Of a stretch of DNA of 64,000 bases, positions 27,512-35,993 are shown piece by piece. The DNA comes from Microbacterium croceum (GTDB taxonomy: Bacteria; Actinomycetota; Actinomycetes; Actinomycetales; Microbacteriaceae): positions 1,612,001 to 1,676,000 of the forward strand of contig NZ_JAHWXN010000001.1 in assembly GCF_023091245.1 (NCBI RefSeq), written 5' to 3'. The notes below the pieces were generated by a model. The model ran no database searches and was not told the origin of the DNA. It saw nothing but the letters and a program-made list of their open reading frames with translations. The position numbers were made by a program, and so were the translations under genes. Position 1 is the stretch's first letter; each line of letters begins with the position of its first letter.

Positions 27512-30500
27512 GCGCCGAGAAGGCTGCCGCGGGTCAGGTGAGGGTGTACCGATCCGCGACGGTCGTCGACGGCACCGGCGCCCCGCGCTACGTCGCCGAT
27601 GTCGCGGTGGAGGGCGTGCGCATCGTCGCGATCATCCCCGCCGATGCCGCCGCGGGTGAGCGGGCGTCGGTGGAGATGCCGGACGGTGCGGTCGAGGTGG
27701 ATGCGCGCGGGCTGGTCCTGGCTCCCGGGTTCATCGACATGCACGCGCACAGCGACCTCGCGGTGCTCACAGGGAGCGCGCACGATGCCAAGATCCGCCA
27801 GGGTGTCACGACTGAGGTGCTCGGACAGGACGGGCTGGGGTACGCGCCTCTCGACGACGGCGCCGCGGCCGTGATCCCGGCGCAGATCGCCGGGTGGAAC
27901 GGTCTTCCCGCCTCCGCGCCGTGGCGGGACATGGACGACCTGTTGCGCGACATCGATGCGGCATCCGTCGGCAACGCGGCTGTGCTGGTGCCCCAGGGCA
28001 ATCTGCGGATGATGGTCGTGGGGCACGAGAACCGTCCGGCGACGCCGGACGAGATCGACGAGATGTCCGAGCTGCTGGGAGCGGCCCTCGATGCCGGCGC
28101 GTTCGGGATGTCGAGTGGGCTCACCTACACCCCGGGCATGTACGCCGACACCGCCGAGCTGGAGGCGCTGTGCCGCGTCGTCACCGAACGCGGTGGTTAC
28201 TGGGCGCCGCACACGCGCAGCTACGGCGGCGGGGCGCTGGACGCATATCGGGAGGTGCTCGACATCGGTCGCCGCACCGGATGCGCCATCCACCTGACCC
28301 ACGCGACGATGAACTTCAGCCCCAACCGCGGGCGGGCGGGCGCGCTGCTCGCACTGATCGACCAGGCCATCGCCGATGGGGTCGACGTCACCCTCGATAC
28401 CTACCCCTATCTCCCCGGCGCCACGACGCTGGCGGCGCTGCTTCCGAGCAGGCTCGCCGAGAGCGGGGACCTGGTGCAGACGGTCGCCGGACTCGATGCC
28501 GCCGCCCGCGAACGGGTGCGCGTCGAACTCGAGGACGAGGGGTGCGACGGGTTCCACGGCGAGCGAGCCGACTGGGCGCAGATCCAGATCTCCGGCACCG
28601 CGAACCCCGCTCTCGCCGACCTCGTCGGCCGGACCGTCGCCGAGATCGCCGCGGCCTCCGGTCGCCGCGCGGTCGACGTGGTGCTCGACACCGTCGTCGC
28701 AGACGCGGGCGCGACCGGCATACTCATGCATATCGGCGACGAGGAGAATGTGCGCGCGATCATGCGGCATCCCCGTCACACCGGCGGCAGCGACGGCATC
28801 CTGATCGGCGCCCGCCCGCATCCGCGTGGACGCGGCACGTTCCCGCGGTACCTCGGCCACTATGTGCGCGAGCTCGGGGTCCTCACGCTCGAAGAAGCCG
28901 TCCGGCACCTCTCCGGAACTCCGGCGATCCGCCTCGGGCTGGATCGCGCGGATCTGCCCCGCGGTGTTGTCCGCGTCGGCGCGGCGGCCGACCTGGTGCT
29001 GTTCGACCCGCGGACGATCGCCGCGGGGGCGAGCTTCGACGAGCCGCTGGAGCCGCCGACCGGCATCGTCGAGGTGCTGATCGCCGGGGTGCCGGTGCTC
29101 GCGCAGGGCGAGGTCACGGGAGCGACGCCAGGGCGGGCGTTGCGCATGCCGCCGCCGGCCCACCGTGCCACGGTGCCACTCGTCGAATCCCGGATCGATC
29201 CTGCAGCGCCGACATTCATGTGGAGCGCCGACACCCCTATCGTCGCCCCGGCCGCACTCGCGGCGTCCGTCGCCCGGCTCGGCGGCGGGGGAGGTGCGGA
29301 GGCAGCGCCCGCCATCCATCTGCTGGTGGATGCCGAGGTCGGTGACGCCCCCTCGTCCGCCGGTCGGATCGGTGCCGAGGCCTTCACGATCTCCGTCACG
29401 GCCGACCGCATCGAGATCAGGGGTGCGACGGCCGCGGGCGTCTTCCGTGGCGCGACGACTCTGCGACAGCTCCGAGGCGCGGATGCCGACGTCGCTGTCC
29501 TGCCCGCGGGCGAATGGTGGGGTTCCCCGGCCTACGGCTGGCGGGGTGTGATGCTCGACGTCGCGCGGCACTTCCGGCCGGTCGAAGACGTCCGGCGGCT
29601 CATCGATCTGCTCGCGGACCATCAACTGAACATCCTGCACCTGCACCTGTCCGACGACCAGGGGTGGCGCTTCGAGGTGCCCGGGTATCCACGTCTGACC
29701 GAGGTCGGGTCCCGTCGCACGGCGACGCAGCGCGGACACGGTCCGCTCGCCACCGTCGAGCCGGGAGTTCACGAGGGGCACTACACGGCGGAGGAGCTGC
29801 GCGCGCTGGTGGCCTATGCGGCGGAGCGGTTCGTCACGCTCGTGCCGGAGGTCGAGCTGCCCGGTCATATCCAGGCGGCGCTCGCCGCGTATCCCGAGCT
29901 CGGTAACCTCGACGTCGGCGAGCCGGCGACCGGTCCGTGGGAGCGCTTCGGCGTGAATCCGCGCACGCTCGCGCCCACCGAAGCTGCGCTGGTGTTCGGG
30001 CGAGCCGCGATCGACGCGCTGTGCGATGTCTTCGATTCCGAGTGGATCGGGATCGGTGGAGACGAGGTGCCGGTCACCGAATGGGCGGAGAGCGCGGCCG
30101 CACGCGAGCGGATGCAGGAGCTCGGTCTGGCGACCGCGCACGATGTGCAGCCGTGGTTCACCGCGCATTTCGTCGCGCACGTGCGCAGCCGCGGACGCAC
30201 AGCACTCGCCTGGGATGAGGTGCTCGAAGGCGACGTCCCCGAGGGGGTGAGCATCCTCGCCTGGCGCGGACCTGTCGCGATGCGCGAGGCGCTGCGGCGT
30301 GGCATCCCGGCCATCGCCTGCCCCGATCTCGAGGTGTACCTCGACTACCCCCAGTCGGAGTCCGCGGAGGAGCCGATCCGCGTCGGTCCGCCGCTGCCGA
30401 TCGAGCGGGTCTACACGCTCCGGGTCGAGGAGGGGGCCGCCGGCGGTCAGGCGAACGTCTGGAGCGAGCACCTGGCGACCCGCGATCGCGTCGACTTCGC

Positions 30501-30783
30501 GATGTTCCCTCGGCTGGTGGCGGTCGCCGAGCGGCTGTGGGACGGCGGTGAGCCGAGGGCGTACTCCGACTTCGCGCAGCGACTCCCCACGCATCTGCTC
30601 CGCCTCAGGGCGGCGGGGGTGCGGTATCGTCCACTCGACGGCCCGACGCCTGAACAACGCCGTCCTGGAGTGCCCGGCAAGCCGTTGACGATTCAGGCGC
30701 GTGAGGGGATCGTCGCCGGTCTGGTCGAGCGCCTCGTGGAGAGGGCGAACGCGGCTGCTGCTGAGGCACCCGCATCAATGTAA
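27502..30783 (+). CDS. Fusion of N-acyl-D-amino-acid deacylase with GH20 beta-N-acetylhexosaminidase
   Basis: This 1093-residue ORF joins two complete enzymes. Residues 10-548 are an amidohydrolase of the D-aminoacylase family: metal motif FIDMHAHSD (H81, H83), histidines near 237 and 264-267, and the catalytic block GGSDGILIG (D431) with PHPRGRGTFPRYLG. The usual metal-bridging cysteine (GNCG) is replaced by aspartate in GQDGLGYAP (D110). Residues 560-670 are the GH20 N-terminal domain. Residues 675-1060 are the GH20 barrel with HLHLSDDQGW and the catalytic pair D854-E855 in IGGDEVP. There is almost no linker. Codon 549 is ATG (29146), so separate internal initiation is possible. No signal peptide is seen, so it is cytoplasmic. 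The start is GTG, overlapping the upstream gene. Confidence 0.9.
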   Translation: MLLSAEKAAAGQVRVYRSATVVDGTGAPRYVADVAVEGVRIVAIIPADAAAGERASVEMPDGAVEVDARGLVLAPGFIDMHAHSDLAVLTGSAHDAKIRQGVTTEVLGQDGLGYAPLDDGAAAVIPAQIAGWNGLPASAPWRDMDDLLRDIDAASVGNAAVLVPQGNLRMMVVGHENRPATPDEIDEMSELLGAALDAGAFGMSSGLTYTPGMYADTAELEALCRVVTERGGYWAPHTRSYGGGALDAYREVLDIGRRTGCAIHLTHATMNFSPNRGRAGALLALIDQAIADGVDVTLDTYPYLPGATTLAALLPSRLAESGDLVQTVAGLDAAARERVRVELEDEGCDGFHGERADWAQIQISGTANPALADLVGRTVAEIAAASGRRAVDVVLDTVVADAGATGILMHIGDEENVRAIMRHPRHTGGSDGILIGARPHPRGRGTFPRYLGHYVRELGVLTLEEAVRHLSGTPAIRLGLDRADLPRGVVRVGAAADLVLFDPRTIAAGASFDEPLEPPTGIVEVLIAGVPVLAQGEVTGATPGRALRMPPPAHRATVPLVESRIDPAAPTFMWSADTPIVAPAALAASVARLGGGGGAEAAPAIHLLVDAEVGDAPSSAGRIGAEAFTISVTADRIEIRGATAAGVFRGATTLRQLRGADADVAVLPAGEWWGSPAYGWRGVMLDVARHFRPVEDVRRLIDLLADHQLNILHLHLSDDQGWRFEVPGYPRLTEVGSRRTATQRGHGPLATVEPGVHEGHYTAEELRALVAYAAERFVTLVPEVELPGHIQAALAAYPELGNLDVGEPATGPWERFGVNPRTLAPTEAALVFGRAAIDALCDVFDSEWIGIGGDEVPVTEWAESAAARERMQELGLATAHDVQPWFTAHFVAHVRSRGRTALAWDEVLEGDVPEGVSILAWRGPVAMREALRRGIPAIACPDLEVYLDYPQSESAEEPIRVGPPLPIERVYTLRVEEGAAGGQANVWSEHLATRDRVDFAMFPRLVAVAERLWDGGEPRAYSDFAQRLPTHLLRLRAAGVRYRPLDGPTPEQRRPGVPGKPLTIQAREGIVAGLVERLVERANAAAAEAPASM

Positions 30784-30835
30784 CGTTTCGGTAACCCTCG
30801 CCGCGCACCGCGGGGCAAAGGTTGCGTAATTTATG

Positions 30836-30856
30836 TTCGTAAGGTCTACTAACAAA
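30836..30856. promoter_or_regulatory. Probable ROK operator over the regulator's own promoter
   Basis: TTCGTAAG (30836-30843) and CTAACAAA (30849-30856) form an inverted repeat matching at six of eight positions around a five-base spacer. It ends one base before the regulator's ATG. A TTGCGT box at 30822 with TCTACT at 30845 could be the promoter, making the transcript nearly leaderless and the site autoregulatory. Confidence 0.45.
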
Positions 30857-30857
30857 C

Positions 30858-32045
30858 ATGTCCGTGTCGGATGAACCGCGTGTGCCACCGTCGTCAGAGT
30901 ACGCCGGTGGGAACACGCATGCCTTCGGGCCAGGGCGGCACCTGCGCTCCCGTTCGAAGGTGCTCCCCGAGCACGCGCGCGGGCACAACCGCGCTCTCGT
31001 GCTGCAGACGCTCTACCACGCGGGCGCGATGTCACGCGCCGATCTCTCGCGCGAGACCGGGCTGACGAGAGTCACCATCTCCGACCTCGTCGCCGAGTTC
31101 ATCGCCGACGGCATCGTGATCGAGATGGGCGTCCGTGAGACGGTCGGCCCCGGCAAGCCTCCGATCCTGATCGACATCGATCGGGTGGGGCACCAGATCA
31201 TCGGACTGGACCTGTCCGGTCCGAATGCGTTCGTCGGTGCCGTGCTCAGCCTCGATGGCGACGTGCTGGAGCGCCGCGAGGTCGAACGCCCGGAGTCCGC
31301 CGACGGCGCCGCCGCCTACGCGGCACTTCTCGAGCTCGCGCGGCTTCTGGTCGCCGCGTCCACGCAGCCGCTGCTCGGCGTCGGCATCGGCACCCCCGGT
31401 GTGGTGCGCCCCGACGGTGTCGTGCTGAGCTCTCCGAACCTCGGCTGGACGAACTTCCGGCTCGAGGCGAAGCTCGGCGCCGACCTCGACCTCCCCGTGC
31501 TCGCGCGCAACGACGCGAACGCCGCCGTGCTCGCGGAGTACACCTTCGGCGACGCCAAGGCCGACTTCATGCTGATCAAGATCGGGCGAGGGGTCGGTGC
31601 CGGGCTCATCACCGGCAGCCAGCCGCTGCTGGGGAGCCGCTTCGCCGCGGGAGAGATCGGTCACGTCGTCGTCGGCACCGACGGCGGCCCCCGCTGCGCC
31701 TGCGGCAAGGACGGCTGTCTGGAGGCCTGGCTCAGCGTCACGCGCCTGCGTGAGGCTCTCGCCGCCGACCCGGGAGCCCGGGACGAGATCCTGCGTGACG
31801 CCGGAACACGCATGGCGATCGCGATCGCACCGATCGTCGCCGCCCTCGACCTCTCCGAGGTCGTGCTCTCCGGCCCCGCCGACCTGCTCGACGGCATCCT
31901 GATCGATGCCGCGATCGAGACGCTGCACGCCCGGACCCTCGAAGGCGTCTTCGAGGACGCGCTCATCCGTCTCACCCACCAGGACGACATCGTGCTGCGG
32001 GGCGCGGCTGTCATGGTCCTGTCCGGACAGCTGGGTGTCTCATGA
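30858..32045 (+). CDS. ROK-family transcriptional regulator (NagC type)
   Basis: The 395-residue protein has a winged helix at about residues 45-95 (RADLSRETGLTRVTISDLVAEF), then a ROK sugar-binding fold. The zinc cluster GPRCACGKDGCLEAWLS and the histidine in GEIGHVVV are present. The position between GH20 and the amino-sugar kinase and nagB makes it the likely repressor of GlcNAc use, responding to GlcNAc or its phosphate. Disordered residues 1-40 precede the helix-turn-helix. Confidence 0.9.
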   Translation: MSVSDEPRVPPSSEYAGGNTHAFGPGRHLRSRSKVLPEHARGHNRALVLQTLYHAGAMSRADLSRETGLTRVTISDLVAEFIADGIVIEMGVRETVGPGKPPILIDIDRVGHQIIGLDLSGPNAFVGAVLSLDGDVLERREVERPESADGAAAYAALLELARLLVAASTQPLLGVGIGTPGVVRPDGVVLSSPNLGWTNFRLEAKLGADLDLPVLARNDANAAVLAEYTFGDAKADFMLIKIGRGVGAGLITGSQPLLGSRFAAGEIGHVVVGTDGGPRCACGKDGCLEAWLSVTRLREALAADPGARDEILRDAGTRMAIAIAPIVAALDLSEVVLSGPADLLDGILIDAAIETLHARTLEGVFEDALIRLTHQDDIVLRGAAVMVLSGQLGVS

Positions 32046-32079
32046 TCTCCGCCACGCAGGCGCTCGGGAGCGACATCCG

Positions 32080-33045
32080 ATGAAGGGTGTCGACCTCGCC
32101 GACCGCTCCGGTCGGCAGATTCGTGTGGGCCTGGACGTCGGCGGGACCAAGATCGACGCGGTCGCCGTCGACCCCGAGGGAGAGATCCTCGGCCGGCTCC
32201 GTCGTCCCACCGGCTGGGGCGAGGACGCGGTGCTCGAGAACATCGCGCTCGCCGTCGGTGCCCTCGCCGATCAGGTCGGGTTCACGGTCTCCGGCATCCG
32301 CTCGGTCGGCGTGGGCATCCCCGGCCTCGTCGACGCCGGCACCGGGCGCGTACTGCACGCCGTGAACCTCGGCGTCGACTCGTTGGACCTCGCCGTGCGC
32401 GCAGAGCGGGCGCTCGGTGTGCCCTTCTGCGTCGAGAACGACGTGAAGGCGGCTGCCCTCGGCGCCGCCGCGCTCCGCGGGGTCAGCGGGTCCATGGCCT
32501 ATCTGAACCTCGGCACGGGCGTCGCGGCCGGCATCGTGATGGACGGCCGCATCTGGCGCGGTGCGCGCGGCACGGCCGGCGAGGTCGGACACATCTCGGT
32601 CGACCCGAACGGACGACTCTGCGGCTGCGGTCAGCGAGGCTGCATCGAGACGTTCTGCGGGGGAGGGGCGCTCGCCAAGGCCTGGGGCCGGCCCGGGGCT
32701 CTGCCGGTGCGCGACGTCCTCGATGCCGCAGACGCGGGTGACCACGACGCCATCGCTCTGCGCGCCGATCTCTACCGGGGTGCCGCGGCCGCCGTGCGCG
32801 TGCTGGTGCTCTCGGCCGATGTCGAGACCGTCATCGTCGGCGGTGGCCTCACCTCGCTCGGCCGGCGGTTGGAGGACGGCATCCGGCGCGCCCTCCTGGC
32901 CGGGGCCGAGGCCTCGCCCTTCATGCGTTCCCTGCACCTCGATGAGAGAATCGAGATGCTGCCGGCGGGCTCTCCCGCGGCAGCCTTCGGCGCCGCCCTC
33001 GTCGGCGCATCCCTATCTGAGAAGGAGCCCGTTTCCCATGGCTGA
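32080..33045 (+). CDS. ROK-family sugar kinase, probably N-acetylglucosamine kinase
   Basis: The 321-residue protein has the ATP motif VGLDVGGTKIDA (residues 16-27), the sugar-binding END segment, EVGHISV and the ROK zinc motif CGCGQRGCIETF. GGGAG lies nine bases before the ATG. It should phosphorylate GlcNAc released by the GH20 enzymes to GlcNAc-6-phosphate. A glucokinase is the alternative, and sequence alone does not decide; the overlap with nagB favours GlcNAc. Confidence 0.85.
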   Translation: MKGVDLADRSGRQIRVGLDVGGTKIDAVAVDPEGEILGRLRRPTGWGEDAVLENIALAVGALADQVGFTVSGIRSVGVGIPGLVDAGTGRVLHAVNLGVDSLDLAVRAERALGVPFCVENDVKAAALGAAALRGVSGSMAYLNLGTGVAAGIVMDGRIWRGARGTAGEVGHISVDPNGRLCGCGQRGCIETFCGGGALAKAWGRPGALPVRDVLDAADAGDHDAIALRADLYRGAAAAVRVLVLSADVETVIVGGGLTSLGRRLEDGIRRALLAGAEASPFMRSLHLDERIEMLPAGSPAAAFGAALVGASLSEKEPVSHG

Positions 33046-33817
33046 GGTCGTCATCGTCGAGAACGCAGAGGCCGCGGGAACGCTGGTCGCGACCGAAATC
33101 GTGGAGCTCATCGCGCGGCGCGCCGATGCCGTGCTGGGGCTCGCCACCGGGTCGACGCCGCTGCCCGTCTACCAGGCTCTGCGCACCCAGCTCGCCGGAC
33201 GCGACCTGTCACGCGTACGCGGCTTCGCTCTCGACGAGTACGTGGGGCTGGATCCCGCGCACCCGGAGAGCTACCGATCCGTCATCACGCGCGAGGTGAT
33301 CGAGCCGCTGGGCCTCGACCCGCAGCGCATCCACGTGCCCAACGGCGCCCACGCGACCATCCAGCACGCGGGCGACGACTACGAGACCGCGATCGAGTCC
33401 GCGGGTGGGGTGGATCTGCAGATCCTCGGCATCGGCACCGACGGGCACATCGGGTTCAACGAGCCCGGGTCGTCGTTCGCGTCGCGCACCCGCGTGAAGA
33501 CTCTCACCGAGCAGACCCGCGAGGACAACGCCCGCTTCTTCGACTCGATCGACGACGTGCCCAAGCACTGCATCACGCAGGGCCTGGGCACCATCCTGAA
33601 GGCCCGTCACCTCGTGCTGCTCGCCTTCGGCGAGGGCAAGGCCCAGGCGGTGGCGGATGCCGTCGAGGGGCCGCTCACGGCGTTCCTGCCCGGTTCGGCG
33701 ATCCAGCTGCACCCCCACGCGACCGTGGTCGTGGATGAGGCGGCCGCATCGCGCCTGAAGCTCGCCGACTACTACCGCTACACCTTCGCCAACAAGCCGT
33801 CCTGGCAGGGCATCTGA
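33038..33817 (+). CDS. nagB: Glucosamine-6-phosphate deaminase
   Basis: The 259-residue protein shows GLATGSTPLPVY (substrate phosphate loop), FALDEYVGL (catalytic aspartate), GIGTDGHIGFNEPGSSF (catalytic histidine and glutamate) and an RHLVLLAFGEGKA segment. It converts glucosamine-6-phosphate to fructose-6-phosphate and ammonia. GAAGGAG lies ten bases before the ATG, inside the kinase gene, which it overlaps by eight bases. It completes the amino-sugar route with nagA at 38555. Confidence 0.97.
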   Translation: MAEVVIVENAEAAGTLVATEIVELIARRADAVLGLATGSTPLPVYQALRTQLAGRDLSRVRGFALDEYVGLDPAHPESYRSVITREVIEPLGLDPQRIHVPNGAHATIQHAGDDYETAIESAGGVDLQILGIGTDGHIGFNEPGSSFASRTRVKTLTEQTREDNARFFDSIDDVPKHCITQGLGTILKARHLVLLAFGEGKAQAVADAVEGPLTAFLPGSAIQLHPHATVVVDEAAASRLKLADYYRYTFANKPSWQGI

Positions 33818-33823
33818 GCGAGC

Positions 33824-34231
33824 TCAGCGGGCGAGCCCCGGCCAGGCGAGTGGCAGCAGGTACTCCAAGCTGAGAGGCGCGAGCGGGAGCATCGTCACGT
33901 CATCCGGGGTGATCCAGCGCAGCTCGGCGAGTTCGGCCTGCACGGCGACAGCGTCAGGGTCGATCGAGACGGCGAAGGCGTCGGCGACCACACGGTGACC
34001 CGGCTCGTTGGCGGCGGCAGCGACGAATCTGCCCAGGGGGCGCAGGTCGCTCTCGACGAGCAGCACCCCCAGCTCCTCGTGCAGTTCGCGGATCAGGGTC
34101 TCAGCGGCCGACTCCCCGGCCTCCGGCTTGCCGCCCGGCTGCATGAACCGGGTCGTGCCGTGTTTGCGGACGACGAGCACCCGATCGGCCTCGTCGACGA
34201 TCACGGCTGCGCTCACATGGATGTCAGGCAT
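33824..34231 (-). CDS. NUDIX hydrolase
   Basis: The 135-residue protein carries a Nudix box, GKPEAGESAAETLIRELHEELGV (G-x5-E-x7-REL-x-EELG), at about residues 34-56. The substrate, a nucleoside diphosphate derivative, is unknown. The ATG at 34231 lies within the end of the upstream oxidase gene (eight-base overlap). Its stop is six bases from the convergent nagB stop. Confidence 0.9.
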   Translation of the reverse strand: MPDIHVSAAVIVDEADRVLVVRKHGTTRFMQPGGKPEAGESAAETLIRELHEELGVLLVESDLRPLGRFVAAAANEPGHRVVADAFAVSIDPDAVAVQAELAELRWITPDDVTMLPLAPLSLEYLLPLAWPGLAR

Positions 34232-35588
34232 CGGCGGAGAACACCTTCCCGGGGTTGAGGATGCCGTGCGGGTCGAACACCTGCACGATCTGCCGCTGCA
34301 GCTCCCACTGATCGGAGCCGAGCTCATCGACCAGCCAGCGTCGCTTGAGCACGCCGATGCCGTGCTCGCCGGTCAGCGTGCCGCCCAGACGGATGGCGGC
34401 ACGGAACAGCTCGTCCGCGGCGGCCCAGATGTGCGGCGGGGTCTCGGGCCCCTCGAAGATGAAGTTGGGGTGCAGGTTGCCATCGCCCGCGTGCGCCACG
34501 GTGGGGATCGTCAGGCCGAACTCGCGTTCGATGCGAGCGATCTCGTCGAACATCTCCGGCATGGCGCTGCGCGGCACCGATACGTCTTCGATCAGCGTGG
34601 TCCCGAGCGTGGTCATCGCCGCGTGCATGGAGCGGCGGATGGCCAACAGCCGCTCGCCCTCGTCACGGTCATGCGACACCAGGGGCTCGCCGTCATGCGC
34701 GCGCAGCACCGTGGCGATCATGTCGGCCTCGGCGATCGCGGCAGGGCCGTCGGTCTGGATCGTGAGCTGGGCTGCGCCCGGGGGAGGGGTGGGGAGTCCG
34801 AGCAGGGCGTGGACGGCGGCGAGACTCGCGGCGTCCATCAGCTCCATGATCGCCGGCTGCACGCCCGATGCGGTCACGGCCGCGGATGCCGCCGCCGCGC
34901 TGCGCACATCGGGGAAGGTCGCGGTGACCGTGCACGTGGGGCCCACGACCAGGCGCCGCAGCTTGAGGGTTGCCCCCACGATCACCCCGAGGGTGCCCTC
35001 CGAGCCGATCACGAGCGAGGTCAGGTCGAGCCCGGTGACGCCCTTGACGCTGCGGTGTCCGAGGTGCAGCAGTCGCCCGTCGGCGAGGACGAGGTCGACA
35101 CCGAGCACGGCATCGCGCACGACGCCGTACTTTGCGCACAGCAGCCCACCCGCGCCTGTCGCGATATTGCCGCCGACCGTGGAGATCTCGCGGCTGGCAG
35201 GATCCGGCGCCCACCAGACCCCGTGCGCGGAGAGCAGGCGGTTGAGGTCGGCGTTCAGGATGCCGGGCTCGACCACGGCGAGGAGATCGTCGGGACGGAT
35301 CTCGACCACGGCATCCATGCGACGGGTCGACAGCACGATCTCGCCGGCCCCGGCATTGGCCGCCCCGGCGAGGCCTGTCCCAGCGCCGCGGACGACCACA
35401 GGAGTGCGCGTCGCGGTGGCGATGCGCAGGGTCTGCTGCACCTGCGCAACGGTCTCGGCATGCACGATGGCGAGCGGGCGGCCGGCGGCGGCATGGCCCG
35501 AGCGATCTGCGCGTGCCTGCTCCAGGGCCGCCTCGTCGAGTTCGACGAGATCTCCGAGTGCCTCCTGCAGCTGTGCGACGACGTTCAT
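34224..35588 (-). CDS. FAD-linked oxidase of the glycolate/D-lactate dehydrogenase family
   Basis: The 454-residue protein has a PCMH-type FAD domain (VVVRGAGTGLAGAANAG, then STVGGNIATGAGGLLCAKYG) and the C-terminal domain with AHAGDGNLHPNF and GGTLTGEHGIGVLKRRWL. These are typical of GlcD, D-lactate and D-2-hydroxyacid dehydrogenases. It oxidises a 2-hydroxy acid using FAD. No iron-sulfur partner (GlcF type) is adjacent, so a D-lactate dehydrogenase-like single subunit is plausible. D-lactate would also be a product of MurNAc breakdown, but that link is speculative. Confidence 0.88.
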   Translation of the reverse strand: MNVVAQLQEALGDLVELDEAALEQARADRSGHAAAGRPLAIVHAETVAQVQQTLRIATATRTPVVVRGAGTGLAGAANAGAGEIVLSTRRMDAVVEIRPDDLLAVVEPGILNADLNRLLSAHGVWWAPDPASREISTVGGNIATGAGGLLCAKYGVVRDAVLGVDLVLADGRLLHLGHRSVKGVTGLDLTSLVIGSEGTLGVIVGATLKLRRLVVGPTCTVTATFPDVRSAAAASAAVTASGVQPAIMELMDAASLAAVHALLGLPTPPPGAAQLTIQTDGPAAIAEADMIATVLRAHDGEPLVSHDRDEGERLLAIRRSMHAAMTTLGTTLIEDVSVPRSAMPEMFDEIARIEREFGLTIPTVAHAGDGNLHPNFIFEGPETPPHIWAAADELFRAAIRLGGTLTGEHGIGVLKRRWLVDELGSDQWELQRQIVQVFDPHGILNPGKVFSADA

Positions 35589-35612
35589 GACCCGGCGCTC
35601 ATGCCAAGGCGG

Positions 35613-35984
35613 TCATGACAGCGCGCGGCGTCCGCTGATCACGCCGGCGGCGATCGCGACCAGACCGAAGGCCGTCCCGATCAGCGCCTGGTCCATCGAC
35701 CACCACGCGATCGTGACGCCGACGTAGATGAGCAGCTCGACGGCCGCGCGGAGGAACGGATGCACGCGCAGCACCGGACGCGGGGAGAGGAACAGCGCCC
35801 AGACGAGCAGGACCACGACCGGGGTGCCGATGCCGAGGACGATGTTCCAGGGGAGCGGCCACGTCGCCAACCCCCACAGGGCGAGCGAGGCGATGGCCAG
35901 GACCAGGACGATCGCGCGGACGACGTCGATGGCGGTGATGACCGGACGCTCGACGCCAGGTACGGGTGCAGAATCCTGGGGCAT
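35613..35984 (-). CDS. Small four-helix membrane protein (YrdB / DUF2568 type)
   Basis: The 123-residue protein has four hydrophobic segments and the family-like HPFLRAAVELLIYVGV segment between helices two and three. Its function is unknown. It begins nine bases after the sigma-factor gene stop and may be co-transcribed with it. Confidence 0.7.
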   Translation of the reverse strand: MPQDSAPVPGVERPVITAIDVVRAIVLVLAIASLALWGLATWPLPWNIVLGIGTPVVVLLVWALFLSPRPVLRVHPFLRAAVELLIYVGVTIAWWSMDQALIGTAFGLVAIAAGVISGRRALS

Positions 35985-35993
35985 GCTCCCAGT

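Noticed and set aside
29130..29160. Sequencing error producing the deacylase-GH20 fusion
   Set aside because: The frame is continuous with normal codon use on both sides and no frameshift is needed. It remains a possible artefact only by a single-base change in a lost stop codon, so the fusion is reported with a check suggested.
27142..30657. A very long minus-strand open frame (over 1100 codons) opposite the deacylase-GH20 gene
   Set aside because: It is a GC-rich shadow frame: it matches no family and is rich in Arg, Asp and His. The plus frame has complete catalytic motifs of two enzymes.
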